Source: Bryobacteraceae bacterium
GTDB taxonomy: Bacteria > Acidobacteriota > Terriglobia > Bryobacterales > Bryobacteraceae
DNA length: 58,207 bases
Assembly (NCBI GenBank): GCA_025062235.1
Contig: JANXAE010000002.1
Span: forward strand, 1 to 58,207
Direction of reading: 5' to 3'
The position numbers and the translations under genes are program-made. The notes beneath the pieces are model-generated. The model worked only from the letters and a program-made list of their open reading frames with translations. It had not been told where the DNA came from and ran no database searches. Positions 1 to 9,335 of this stretch are shown one piece after another; position 1 is the first letter of the stretch, and each line of letters starts with the position of its first letter.

Positions 1-960
1 TTCGAGCAGCTGGGCCTTCGCGACGTGCTCGTGCATGGTGTGGGCCATGTGAATGCTGCCGGGACCGATCAACAGCGGCTCGCCCCAAGCGCCTCCGAAT
101 GCGGGAATGTCGGTCGTGAAAGCCACGACCGTCGTCGGGAAGCCCTCGAGAGCCTTGAGCCGGATCGCGGGAACCATGAGCACTTCGCGCAACTCGACGC
201 GCCCGGCGGCAGCCCTCCGGAAGGCTTCCCGCACGGGATCCGGGTCTCCCACCAGGCGAACCATGATCTCGGCCCGGGCATGGTCGGCGATCACGTTGGG
301 CGCGCGGCCGCCCGCGATCGTTCCAATGTTCAGCGTCGAGGCGCCCAGCAGGGCATCCACGGGCAGTTGCAGGCGCCGCACCTCTTCCAGAAAGTCGAGC
401 AGCTTGTCAATGGCCGATTCACCGAGCTCCGGGTAAGCCGAGTGCGCCATGCGCCCGTGCGCCTCCGCCTCGAAACGCAGCGCGCCCTTGGAGCCCAGCG
501 CCAGCCTGTTCTCGGTGGGCTCGCCGTTGACCAGCCAGCGCGAGCCCCGGCCCGCTCGCGCCGCCGCGAACGCTCCCGCACTGTTACGTTCCTCGCCCAC
601 CACGAACAGCAGCGCGAAGTCACTGAAGCCTTCAGCCAGCAACTCCTCGGCGGCCCCGATCATCGCCGCCATGATGCCCTTCGCATCGCAGGCCCCGCGG
701 CCCCAGATGAATTCCTCGTCCTCCCGCGAAGCGATGTGAGGAGGAACGGTGTCCATGTGCGTGGAAAGCGTAACGCGCGGCTGGCCCCAGCAGGCGAGCA
801 CATTGAAGCGATCGGCCTCGACCTCGAGCCGTTCCACGGTGCCGCCCGTGCGCGCGGACAGGCCTCCCAACCGGCCGAGCAGATAAAGTCCTACCTCCTT
901 CTCCTCGCCCGTGATGGACGGGATGTCCACTAGCGCGCGCGTCAGTTCGAAGACGTCCAT
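1..960 (-). CDS. M20 family peptidase (acetylornithine deacetylase/carboxypeptidase-like), 3' end truncated by window edge
   Basis: Reverse-strand frame opens with ATG at 960: MDVFELTRALVDIPSITGEEKEV...; contains LSTHMDTVPPH, WGRGACDAKGIMAAM and FVVGEERNSAGA, typical M20 metal-site motifs; open to window edge. Confidence 0.85.
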   Translation of the reverse strand, partial: MDVFELTRALVDIPSITGEEKEVGLYLLGRLGGLSARTGGTVERLEVEADRFNVLACWGQPRVTLSTHMDTVPPHIASREDEEFIWGRGACDAKGIMAAMIGAAEELLAEGFSDFALLFVVGEERNSAGAFAAARAGRGSRWLVNGEPTENRLALGSKGALRFEAEAHGRMAHSAYPELGESAIDKLLDFLEEVRRLQLPVDALLGASTLNIGTIAGGRAPNVIADHARAEIMVRLVGDPDPVREAFRRAAAGRVELREVLMVPAIRLKALEGFPTTVVAFTTDIPAFGGAWGEPLLIGPGSIHMAHTMHEHVAKAQLLE

Positions 961-1277
961 AAACTCCTGCGGCGGATCGAGAACGCGAACACGAGGCGGG
1001 ACCCCGCTAGCGCTCCATCCGCGATCGCACGGATGACAGTGGGCCGGTATTAGCCGGACCCCCCAACCGCCGCCCGCAGCGCCACAGGCAACGATTTCGG
1101 CGGATTCCCGCGCCCAGCACCTGCTGCGGCGCGGTTCGAAGCCCCTTTCGAGCGAACGTCCCCGGCGCCGGGGAACTGCGCGCCCGCCTACTGATGGCCT
1201 CCGCTCCTCTAGCCGAGCAATACGCCAGCATAACACGCGGGTGCGTCGTGGTGCAGCAAACCGGGCAAGCCGGAACG

Positions 1278-2258
1278 CTAGGCAGAGCCGCCTGCGATGC
1301 CCGCGCGCACGAGTCTTTCCGCCAGCTCCGGAGCGTTCACGGGCCAGTACTCACGGGGTCGCGGTCGGCGCACTCCCGGCCGCCCTGCCTCCGGGCGGCA
1401 GGCCAGCAGCACGCGAGTCCACCGCTCCGGCACGGCGTCGCGCCCGTAGACGGCCCCGAGCAGCGCACCGCAAATCGCGGCGTTCGTGTCCGTGTCCCCT
1501 CCCCGCATCACGGTGTCCACGACGCCCTCCTCCAAAGTGGGCGCGTGCAGCAGTTGCCAAAGCGCATTTCCGAAGGCCACGAGCACCCAACCCTGGAATC
1601 GGGAATAGTCAGCCGGCGGGCGCTCGGCGGCGTCGCGGATGGCCGCCGAGATCGTTTCGCCCACGTCCGCTTGCGCCGCCCAGGCGCGTAGGCGCTCGTA
1701 AAGCTCCCGCGGCCCGCAGCCGTGACGGATCACGTAGGCGATCGCCATGGCGAACAGCGCGTTCGCTTCGAGGCAGACCCGGTGAACGTGCGTTATGGCG
1801 GCGTCCTGACGCGCCCACTCTCCGACCAGCTCCGGGGGATGCGCCGCGCCAAAGATCCCGAGCGGACTGATGCGCATGAGCGCGCCATTGGACTGGCTGT
1901 GCGGGTTCGGCCGACCCGTGAGTCCCCCGCGAACGGTGGCACCGCAATCGAACGGGCCGGATTTCAACCACGCGACATACGCCTCCCGGGCCTGCGCGGG
2001 ATCGTAGCAGCCCTTCTCGACCAGCACCTGCGCCAGCGCCAGCGCCATCTCGGAATCGTCCGTGGGCTGGCCTGCGAGGGTTCCCCATACGCCGCCGTCC
2101 GCGAGGTCGCGCACGCCACCCGGATAGCGCCTCCCGATCTCTTCTGCGCTGCGGAATTCGACGAGGCTGCCGAGCGCATCGCCAGCCAGCTGGCCCAACA
2201 GGCAGCCCTGGGCCCGCCGGATCATCCCTTCCAGTTCGGCTGTCGAGAACGTTTCCAT
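1278..2258 (-). CDS. ADP-ribosylglycohydrolase (DraG-like) family protein
   Basis: METFSTAELEGMIRRAQGCLLGQLAGDALGSLVEFRS...GQPTDDSEMALALAQVL...GGDTDTNAAICGALLGA; characteristic TDDSEM and GGDTDTNA motifs. Confidence 0.9.
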   Translation of the reverse strand: METFSTAELEGMIRRAQGCLLGQLAGDALGSLVEFRSAEEIGRRYPGGVRDLADGGVWGTLAGQPTDDSEMALALAQVLVEKGCYDPAQAREAYVAWLKSGPFDCGATVRGGLTGRPNPHSQSNGALMRISPLGIFGAAHPPELVGEWARQDAAITHVHRVCLEANALFAMAIAYVIRHGCGPRELYERLRAWAAQADVGETISAAIRDAAERPPADYSRFQGWVLVAFGNALWQLLHAPTLEEGVVDTVMRGGDTDTNAAICGALLGAVYGRDAVPERWTRVLLACRPEAGRPGVRRPRPREYWPVNAPELAERLVRAGIAGGSA

Positions 2259-2504
2259 GGCTTGGGTGATACGCGCGGAGGTCCTGAGGCCCCCCGTTCA
2301 AACCGAAGCGAAGCGGCGCCGGCAGCCGCGCCGCAACACTCGGCTCGCCAAGATCGTGTTCGGAGCCGGTGCCCGTTCGGCCTTACGAGCCAGAGGCCCC
2401 GCTGCTCCGGCTAGTGAGCGCGCAGTTGCGAACTCCGCAAAAACCCTCCGCGCACATCCGCTTTGCCATCGGCGTTCCCTCCACCGGGTCGGCACTGCCG
2501 CCCT

Positions 2505-2870
2505 CTAATCGTACGCCGCCCGGGCGGCTTCCACCTGCTCGATGTGCGTCCCCGCCACTGACAGATGGCCGCCACCAGGCCCGTGAGCGATCGGCCCAAC
2601 TCGGTCCACGAGGACTCCACCCGCAGCGGCACGCTGGCATAGGCACGCCGCGCTACCAGGCCGTCCCTTTCCGAGCCGCGAAGCGTGCCCGTGAGCACCT
2701 TTTGCGAGATGCCCCGATGGAGCGCTTCAGTCCACTGAACCGCATCGTGCGCCCGGAGGAAAGTCGCAAGATCAACACCGTCTACTTGTCCGCGCTGCCG
2801 TCCAGCGCCTGCCGGGTCGGGTAGCGATCGTCGAACACGTTCCAGGACCGGGCAGTTTCCACAGGGCAGT
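2505..2870 (-). pseudogene. HxlR-family transcriptional regulator, degraded (qorR/ytfH-like)
   Basis: Fragments AWNVFDDRYPTRQALDGSADK*TVLILRLSSGRTMRFSGLKRSIGASRK / VLTGTLRGSERDGLVARRAYASVPLRVESSWTELGRSLTGLVAAICQW / HIEQVEAARAAYD* in different frames; in-frame stop where DKW is expected. Confidence 0.75.
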
Positions 2871-2946
2871 CAGCCAACCAGAAGTCAGCCTACCAGATAA
2901 GTGCGGACTTGTCGAAACGGCGAAAACCGCCTAGCATGACCGCGGG

Positions 2947-3826
2947 AGCTCACGATGGACGGTTTGGTTCCCGTACTGGCGCAACAGAAGTTCTCGGCCG
3001 CAGGATCGTGCGGGCGGGCTTGCTGTCGGGTCTGCCCGTGCGCCGCGCTGCGCGCAATCCCCAGAAAACGGACGCGGCGGCCGAAGCCGTGCGCTTCGAC
3101 GGCACGTACCCCGATGCCTTCGCCCCCGCACTGGCCAGGTTACGTAATCTGCTCTCGATGGCGCCGCCGCTCGATCCGAACGCCCCAGCAGAACTGGGGC
3201 CAGTGATCGCCGAGGCCAGGGCTGTCGGTGTCCGGCACGTCAGCTTCGTTCCCGCGTTCGGTGCCGATCGCGACGAGCGAGCACCGTCGCGCATGGTCGA
3301 GCATCTGGTCGTTCGGTCCAGCGTACCTTCCATGATCCTGCGTGCCAATCTCTTCGTAGAGAACCGCTCGGAAGGATTGTAGAGAACCGCTCGGAAGGAT
3401 TCCTCGCCGCGGGCATCGAGGAGACGGGAACGATCGCCCTGGCCGCGGACGATGGCAAGACGGGCTTCGTCTCGGTGCAGGATGTAGCGCGGTTTCCCTT
3501 TTCCGCCTTCGAGTGCGAGCCGGCTGGTCCGAAGTACGATCCTGCCGCTCCAGAGGCGCTCGATCACGGCGAAGGGGCGCGGCTCGTTTCGGAGGTTCCG
3601 GGTCGTGCTGTCGAATATCGCCCGCTGAGCGAGGAGCAGATGCTGGCCGGAGCTCGGGCAGCAGGCATGCCCGAGCCGGCGTGCCTTACCTCGCCCCGCT
3701 CTACGGCGCCGTCTGGGCGGACTACGCTACGGGAAGGCCGTTTCTAGGGACGTCGAGAAGCTCGCCCGCAGGCCGCCAATCCGCTTGGGGTACTCCGCCC
3801 GGGCTGAGGCGGCCACCTGGCGGTGA
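2947..3826 (+). pseudogene. NmrA-family NAD(P)-binding oxidoreductase, degraded (qorB/ytfG-like)
   Basis: Frame 2 TGATEVLGRRIVRAG...VRHVSFVPAFGADRDERAPSRMVEHLVVRSSVPSMILRANLFVENRSEGL*, then shifted AAGIEETGTIALAADDGKTGFVSVQDVARFPF...EYRPLSEEQMLAGARAAGMPEP, then shifted YLAPLYGAVWADYATG and DVEKLARRPPIRLGYSARAEAATWR*. Confidence 0.85.
3356..3401. repeat. 23-bp perfect tandem duplication (gtagagaaccgctcggaaggatt x2)
   Basis: 3356-3378 and 3379-3401 are identical; the duplication shifts frame by +2 inside the NmrA-like pseudogene. Confidence 0.97.
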
Positions 3827-4087
3827 CCTCCTCGAGCCTCTAGCCGGGTCCGGCATCGCAGGGGCGCACGGCTTTCTCGCTCCGCTGGGTGCCTTCTGGC
3901 CCCGCAGAACGCCCAGCTCCTCGAAGCGGTACGCTGTCCAGCACGGTGACGGCGGGATCTCGCCGGGCCGGGCGTCCGGAGGTGCGAGTGCGGCGCACCC
4001 GTCTTCGAGCCTCACCCGCGCCGGAAAATCAGCCCACACTTGGCCGATAGCCTTGCCTCGTTTCGGGAAGGGCGGGTCGGGGGGTGG

Positions 4088-4159
4088 CTCCTCAGGCAGG
4101 ACTCGAACCTGCAACCCTCCGGTTAACAGCCGGATGCTCTACCATTGAGCTACTGAGGA
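4088..4159 (-). tRNA. tRNA-Asn (anticodon GTT)
   Basis: Reverse complement TCCTCAGTAGCTCAATGGTAGAGCATCCGGCTGTTAACCGGAGGGTTGCAGGTTCGAGTCCTGCCTGAGGAG folds as a cloverleaf; anticodon loop CTGTTAA. Confidence 0.97.
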
Positions 4160-4179
4160 GCAGCCGATTTTCAGTATCT

Positions 4180-4208
4180 ATTTGACCAAAGCGCACCGGA
4201 TCTGTCAA
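4180..4208 (-). promoter_or_regulatory. sigma70-type promoter for tRNA-Asn
   Basis: Reverse strand TTGACA (4208-4203) - 17 nt - TCAAAT (4185-4180), about 20 nt upstream of the tRNA 5' end. Confidence 0.6.
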
Positions 4209-4273
4209 ACCCCCTGCCGCCATCAGGCCCGCGGACATTGCGCGATCCAGCCCCAGGGGCCGCATGTGCCAAT

Positions 4274-5233
4274 TCACCGCGCCAACGCGCGCGGCGGCTG
4301 GAGCAGGCGTTCCATGAACAAGTCCAGGAACGGGCGAACCTCGACGTCGCTGGCCACCTCGACCGGCCCGCGGGGGTCGGGCCGGAACAGCGTCATGCCG
4401 TACGTACGGTCCGGGCTTCCGCGGGTTTCCACCTCGACCCTGCCCCGCTGGAGCTTGACCAAGTCGCCTCGGAAGGCGACCGCGACAGCCAAGGGGTCAT
4501 GCAAGATAGGACGGCGGTCCGGACGACCCTCCTGCCAGATCCGGATCAGCTCACCCAGAAAGCGTACCGCGGGCAGACCGGATGCGGCCAGTCGGTCCAA
4601 GTCCCGCCGCTCGAGCTGGCAGCGCATCGTAACGTCCAGGCCCACCGAGACGATGGGCAAACCACTCGAAAAGACGATCGCGGCAGCCTCGGGATCCCGC
4701 AGCGTGTTGTATTCGAGCCGCGGGCTGAAGAACACGCCGTTCATCAGCACGAGCCGCTCGATCCGCTCCGCCAGCCGTGGCTCGGCCTTCAGTGCCAGCG
4801 CGACGTTGGTCAGCGGGCCGTAGGCAAGGATGGTGACCTTGCGCGACGATTTCAGGCAGGTTTCGAAGTAGAGCTCGATGCCGTTGCGCCGCCTTGTGTC
4901 GGGAAGGCGATCGCCAGCGGTGAGCGCCGCAGTCTGCGGCACTTCACCGTGCCGTGCCGGGGCCAGCAGCGGCTGCTCGGCCCCCATGCCTATGGGGATG
5001 TCTTCGCGTCCGTAAAGCTGCAGGATTTTCCAGACCAGGTCAGCGCGCCGCCCGCGATGTTGGAGCACCGTGACGATGGCGCGCACGTCGAGCTCGGGCG
5101 ATTGCAGGGCGAAGGCCAGCGCGAGAGCGTCGTCAATGTCGTCGCCGATATCGGTGTCGAGGATGACCGGCAGCGGCTGCTGCGCTCGCACACACGAGGC
5201 CACCAACACCAGCAGGAAAGACAGTGCGAGCAT
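4274..5233 (-). CDS. inosine-uridine preferring nucleoside hydrolase with signal peptide
   Basis: MLALSFLLVLVASCVRAQQPLPVILDTDIGDDIDDALALAFALQSPELDV...; DTDIGDDIDDALAL metal-binding motif. Confidence 0.92.
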   Translation of the reverse strand: MLALSFLLVLVASCVRAQQPLPVILDTDIGDDIDDALALAFALQSPELDVRAIVTVLQHRGRRADLVWKILQLYGREDIPIGMGAEQPLLAPARHGEVPQTAALTAGDRLPDTRRRNGIELYFETCLKSSRKVTILAYGPLTNVALALKAEPRLAERIERLVLMNGVFFSPRLEYNTLRDPEAAAIVFSSGLPIVSVGLDVTMRCQLERRDLDRLAASGLPAVRFLGELIRIWQEGRPDRRPILHDPLAVAVAFRGDLVKLQRGRVEVETRGSPDRTYGMTLFRPDPRGPVEVASDVEVRPFLDLFMERLLQPPRALAR

Positions 5234-5276
5234 CAGCGTTCACTTTACGCCCGCAGGCCGCCGCCAGGCAAGCCGC

Positions 5277-7550
5277 TCAGAAGAACCGGATCGTGTAATC
5301 GAGACGCACTCCGCGACCGACCTCAGCTGCGTGCTCCTTGATCAGCGAGACGTGGTTGCGGTAGAGCCGGTCGGTGGCGTTGAAGACCGTGGCCGAGAAG
5401 GAGTGCAGCATGTGCGACTGCGCCCACAGGTACCCGAAACCCAGATTGAGCGCAGCATAGCCGGCGGTCCGCGTCTCGTAGACATAGAGCTGGGATTGCG
5501 GCGCGGCCAGCAGCAATTCGGGGCGCGCGTGGAACCCTTTCCAGCGCGCGTCCAATCCGATGCGACCGCGGGCAGGCGGAATCCTGGGCAGTGGCTGGCG
5601 CGTCGAACGCAACTGCGCGTCCACGGCGTCGAAGCCGAGCTTCAACCAGACGTCCGCCCGGAGGGCTGCCTCCAGGCGCGCCTCGACGCCCAGATAACGG
5701 CTGCCGCCCTGAACGTACTTAGCCTCGGTCAATCCGTGTTCGACATGGCCGGTGGGCGCAAGATAAACATAGTCGTCGAGCCGGTAGGCGAAGCCATGCA
5801 GCTCGCCGCGGAGGCGAGAAGTTCGCAGCCGCCAGGCAAGCTCCAGCCCGAGCCCGCGTTCCCGCCCGAGATCCGGATTGCCGATCTCGAAGGCGAGGTT
5901 ACCATGGTGGGGTCCATAGTTGTACAGCTCCTCGATGGCGGGCGCGCGGTAGGAGTGGCTGAAGCTAGCCAGCAGGAAGCTCCGCGAGCCCATCGGCAGG
6001 ATCGCGCCGGCCGATCCTGAGAAGCCAGTGAAGCTGCGCGCGATGCGCCCCTGGGGATAGTAGCGGTTCGTCTCGATGCGCCCGCCCAGTTGCAGGCGCA
6101 CTGCTCCCAGCGAAAACTCCTCGAGGCCGAAACCCGCCAGCGCCCACTGCGTGACCGGCGGCGTCAACTGCTCTTGGCCCCGGATCCGATAGCTACGACG
6201 CAGCCCGGAAAAGCCAAGGCTGCCTTTGCAATGGGCCTGCGGACGTTGCTCGAAAACTCCCCGCCAGGCAAGCTGCCGGTTCAGAAACTCCGTGCCCAGC
6301 GCCTCTCCGACCAGCTCCCTGTGTTTCCAGTCGGTGTAGTTCATGTGGAGCGTGAATTGTTCGAATGGCGAACCCGCACTGCGCAGGCCGGTGACCAGGT
6401 GCGCGTTGTGGCGTCGGAACTCGAGATCCACTGCTTCGTCGTGGTCCCCGCGCCCGTGCTGCTGGGCCAGCTGCTCGTCGCCATGCTCCCATGCGTGGGC
6501 GGGCATGGGAATCGGGGGAACGCCGTAACGGCCTGCGTGCAGGCCGTAGCCGGCATGAAAGAACGCGTGGCTGCCGTAACGCGCCACGCTGCCGCTGCCG
6601 CTGCGCAACCCGGTGTGGCTATTGGCTACCGGCCCCAGTGGCGTGCGGTAGTCGCCGGTCCGCAGGCCGCCGGCAGCGCCCGAAAGGAGCCATCGCCCTC
6701 TTCCCACCTCGAGGCCGGCGCTGGCGCCGCCGAGCGCGTTGTTCCTGCCAGCGGAGGCCGTCAGGAAGCCGCGCACCCCTTCGTGGGCGTGGCGATGGAT
6801 CTGGTGGTGGCCAGTGATGACGTTCACCACCCCGCCCAGGGCGTTGGTGCCGTAGAGCAGTGTGGCCGGCCCGCGCACGACTTCCACCCTTTCTACCGCC
6901 GCTACGTTGACCGGTTCTCCGTGGTCGCCGGACTGCGAGGAAAGCGTGCCGGTAGGCAGGCCGTCTTCCAAGATCAGGACCCTGTCGCCGTCGAAGCCAC
7001 GGATGACGGGCCGGCTGCTGCCCGGACCATAGCTGCGCTTGGCGACGCCGGTCTCCCCGTCCAGGACCTCACCCAAAGAGGAAGCCGAACGCGGAACCAA
7101 ATCGAGCAGCTCGCGCGAGGTCACCGCCTGGAATGCCTCGAGCGTTGTCTGCTCTCGCCCGGACGCGGTGACCGTGATCTCTTCGTGCACCGGCGCGATC
7201 GCCATCTGGAAATCGAGCTCCGCCACGCCGCCGCCCGGCACCTCGACCGTGCGCCGCGCATCGGCCAGCGGGTGCAGGTGCGCGACCACGGAATAGGTTC
7301 CGGGCGGCACGTTCGTGAACTCGTAGCGCCCGTCTTCGTCGGTTTCCGTGTGGCGCGAGAGCTCGACAATCAGTACAACAGCATGATGCAGGGGTTCGCC
7401 CGTGCGTTCGAGCACCACGCGACCGCGGAGCACGCCCGCGATCTGCGCTCGTGCGGGAAGCCCGCAGACGGCGACCAACGCAACGAAGATTGGGATGAAA
7501 CGTCTTGCCAGTCCTTTCACCACCATTGCACCTCCTTTCCCTCGAACCAT
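5277..7550 (-). CDS. TonB-dependent receptor with N-terminal carboxypeptidase-like regulatory domain; His-rich, possibly metal (ZnuD-like)
   Basis: GVLRGRVVLERTGEPLHHAVV..., plug RPVIRGFDGDRVLILEDGLPTGTLSSQSGDHGEPVN...VEVVRGPATLLYGTNALGGVVNVIT, terminal YTIRFF. Start may be MVVKGLARRF. Confidence 0.92.
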   Translation of the reverse strand: MVRGKGGAMVVKGLARRFIPIFVALVAVCGLPARAQIAGVLRGRVVLERTGEPLHHAVVLIVELSRHTETDEDGRYEFTNVPPGTYSVVAHLHPLADARRTVEVPGGGVAELDFQMAIAPVHEEITVTASGREQTTLEAFQAVTSRELLDLVPRSASSLGEVLDGETGVAKRSYGPGSSRPVIRGFDGDRVLILEDGLPTGTLSSQSGDHGEPVNVAAVERVEVVRGPATLLYGTNALGGVVNVITGHHQIHRHAHEGVRGFLTASAGRNNALGGASAGLEVGRGRWLLSGAAGGLRTGDYRTPLGPVANSHTGLRSGSGSVARYGSHAFFHAGYGLHAGRYGVPPIPMPAHAWEHGDEQLAQQHGRGDHDEAVDLEFRRHNAHLVTGLRSAGSPFEQFTLHMNYTDWKHRELVGEALGTEFLNRQLAWRGVFEQRPQAHCKGSLGFSGLRRSYRIRGQEQLTPPVTQWALAGFGLEEFSLGAVRLQLGGRIETNRYYPQGRIARSFTGFSGSAGAILPMGSRSFLLASFSHSYRAPAIEELYNYGPHHGNLAFEIGNPDLGRERGLGLELAWRLRTSRLRGELHGFAYRLDDYVYLAPTGHVEHGLTEAKYVQGGSRYLGVEARLEAALRADVWLKLGFDAVDAQLRSTRQPLPRIPPARGRIGLDARWKGFHARPELLLAAPQSQLYVYETRTAGYAALNLGFGYLWAQSHMLHSFSATVFNATDRLYRNHVSLIKEHAAEVGRGVRLDYTIRFF

Positions 7551-7614
7551 CGCCCGGCGGGATGGGGATGGACCTCGGCTCGGTCCGATGCGCGCCCCAA
7601 GGGCGGAGAAGGAT

Positions 7615-7908
7615 TCAGACAGCCCGTGGGAAAGGAGGCGCGCGCGGCTCGAAGCAGCGCCCGAAAAGCAACGGCTCGTGACGCTGAGCCGCTACCGGCA
7701 GCCTGGAGAGCTGCTTCTTCGGCGGCTCGATCGCCAGTGGCGTTGCCGCAGGCGCCGCCGGCGTCCGGTAAGCGACGCAAACGACGCAGCTCCGCGCGCC
7801 GTCTTCCTTGTGCCAGCTGTGGGGGACGACGTAAAGGACACTCAGTGCGAGGAGGGCAAGGATCCCCGCGCAGGCTACAGCCCGGTACTTTCTGGGAACC
7901 CCGCTCAT
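7615..7908 (-). CDS. small membrane protein with CVVC motif (DUF2946-like), upstream of TonB receptor
   Basis: MSGVPRKYRAVACAGILALLALSVLYVVPHSWHKEDGARSCVVCVAYRTPAAPA...; one TM segment, then a Cys pair; same strand as the receptor. Alternative start at 7934. Confidence 0.5.
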   Translation of the reverse strand: MSGVPRKYRAVACAGILALLALSVLYVVPHSWHKEDGARSCVVCVAYRTPAAPAATPLAIEPPKKQLSRLPVAAQRHEPLLFGRCFEPRAPPFPRAV

Positions 7909-7932
7909 CCTGCCCGCGTCGCCTTTGCTGCT

Positions 7933-7951
7933 CATTATAACCGTTATAACG
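7933..7951 (-). promoter_or_regulatory. palindromic operator candidate overlapping a TATAAT -10 box
   Basis: TTATAAC-C-GTTATAA (7935-7949, perfect 7-1-7); reverse strand reads GTTATAACGGTTATAATGAG with TATAAT at 7939-7934. Confidence 0.55.
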
Positions 7952-9335
7952 CCAAGCTTTCCAGGCGAGTGCTGTGTCCGGCAGGCAGCCTCGCGCAGCG
8001 CGCCGCTAGGGAAAACTTCCAAGCCTTGCGCAGCCTCAGCCGCACGAATTGGTTCGTTTCGCTGGAATCGGCAATCCGCCCGCGCTCGGCGTCCCCTTCA
8101 GCCTGCCTTCGAAGTTCCTGCAGATGATCCCCGGCAGGGTCCATTGCACGAGAGGCCCGGCCACCGAGAAGTTCGAGCAGGCAGGCTCCCCGTCCAACCA
8201 GCCGCCGATTCCGCCCCCAACCTGGCTTGGCAAGAACTTGCCCAGCGCGCGTCAGCGGATGCGGTAGCCTCCAGGCTTTTCTCAGCGAGGCACGTTCCCG
8301 GCTCTTGTTCGCTCCGCGGCAGCCGGTCGTCAGCATGGATTTTTCTCCGGTGAAGAGGCTGCCGTTGATGTGGTCGTCCCCCGACACCTGGTCATCGGGT
8401 ACGCCCTCGATGTGCGGACGCGTCTCGAAGCCGTGGCAGCGGGAAAACGGCACTGGCGACATCGAGCCGCACAACGGGCAATCGAATCGGCCGACCGTGC
8501 GCCGGGGCATGCCGTTCTTGCCGACGCCCTACTTTCGGACGCACTCCCGGCTGACGAGCGCAGTCCGCTCCCAAGGCCACGCTGATCGCACCTGGGACCT
8601 GGCAGGCCTTGGTATAGCCGATGGCGCTGTAGCCGGAACCGAGGAGCGGCGGCAGTGGTAAGCCGTGTCAGTCCAAACGGTAGGTTCTACGTTCTGCGAA
8701 ACCCGCTCCGGGTACCAGCCGAGCTTCGGGGCTCTTCGCGCAGAACCCGGTACGGTCCGTGCGGCCAGTACTTCAGCGGACAGTTCGACCAGGCGTGCAT
8801 CTGCCGCAGCGGGCCGATGTCTCCAGCCCGGGCGATCTCGCAGTGCCCGCGGGGTCCCCTCCCCCTAGTAACGCCGGTTACCCATCTGTGTGGTCACTAG
8901 GTAGCGCGCCACGAACCCGGGTCAACTGCCACGCCTGGCAAACGTCGCAAGTGAGCGGCTCCCGGCGGCACATGTGCTCTCCGTGCTCCATCGCCCGCCC
9001 TTGCACGATGCAGTGGGTCCGGTCCGGGCTGGGTGCGGGTACTGCGTCAGGGTCGTTGCCCTCCTTGTCGAGGGTCATCGTCCCTGTTCCTGCGCCCTGA
9101 AGCGGGAACGAGCCTGGGATTGGCCGCCTCGATCGTCTTGCGGCGCTTGGGCTCCGGTCGAGCCGTCACGAGGCGCCGTGCGTCCTTGGCCTCCGCGAGA
9201 TCGGCTTGCCCGGCCTGCTGCGCCATGGGCACGGGCCGGAAAGCCGGCCTGTGAGCGCTTTCGAGAAACTCCGGCGTGGGGGACGCTGTGGGTCCTCAAA
9301 CGGTGCTCCTCTTTGCGGCCGAAGGCCGGGAGGCC

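Noticed and set aside
1278-2258. ADP-ribosylglycohydrolase as part of a DarTG-like or other ADP-ribosylation toxin system
   Set aside because: No ART toxin or antitoxin partner next to it or next to the macro-domain gene at 30264.
6090-7940. 616-aa forward ORF antisense to the TonB receptor
   Set aside because: No recognisable domain; the receptor is clearly coded on the reverse strand.
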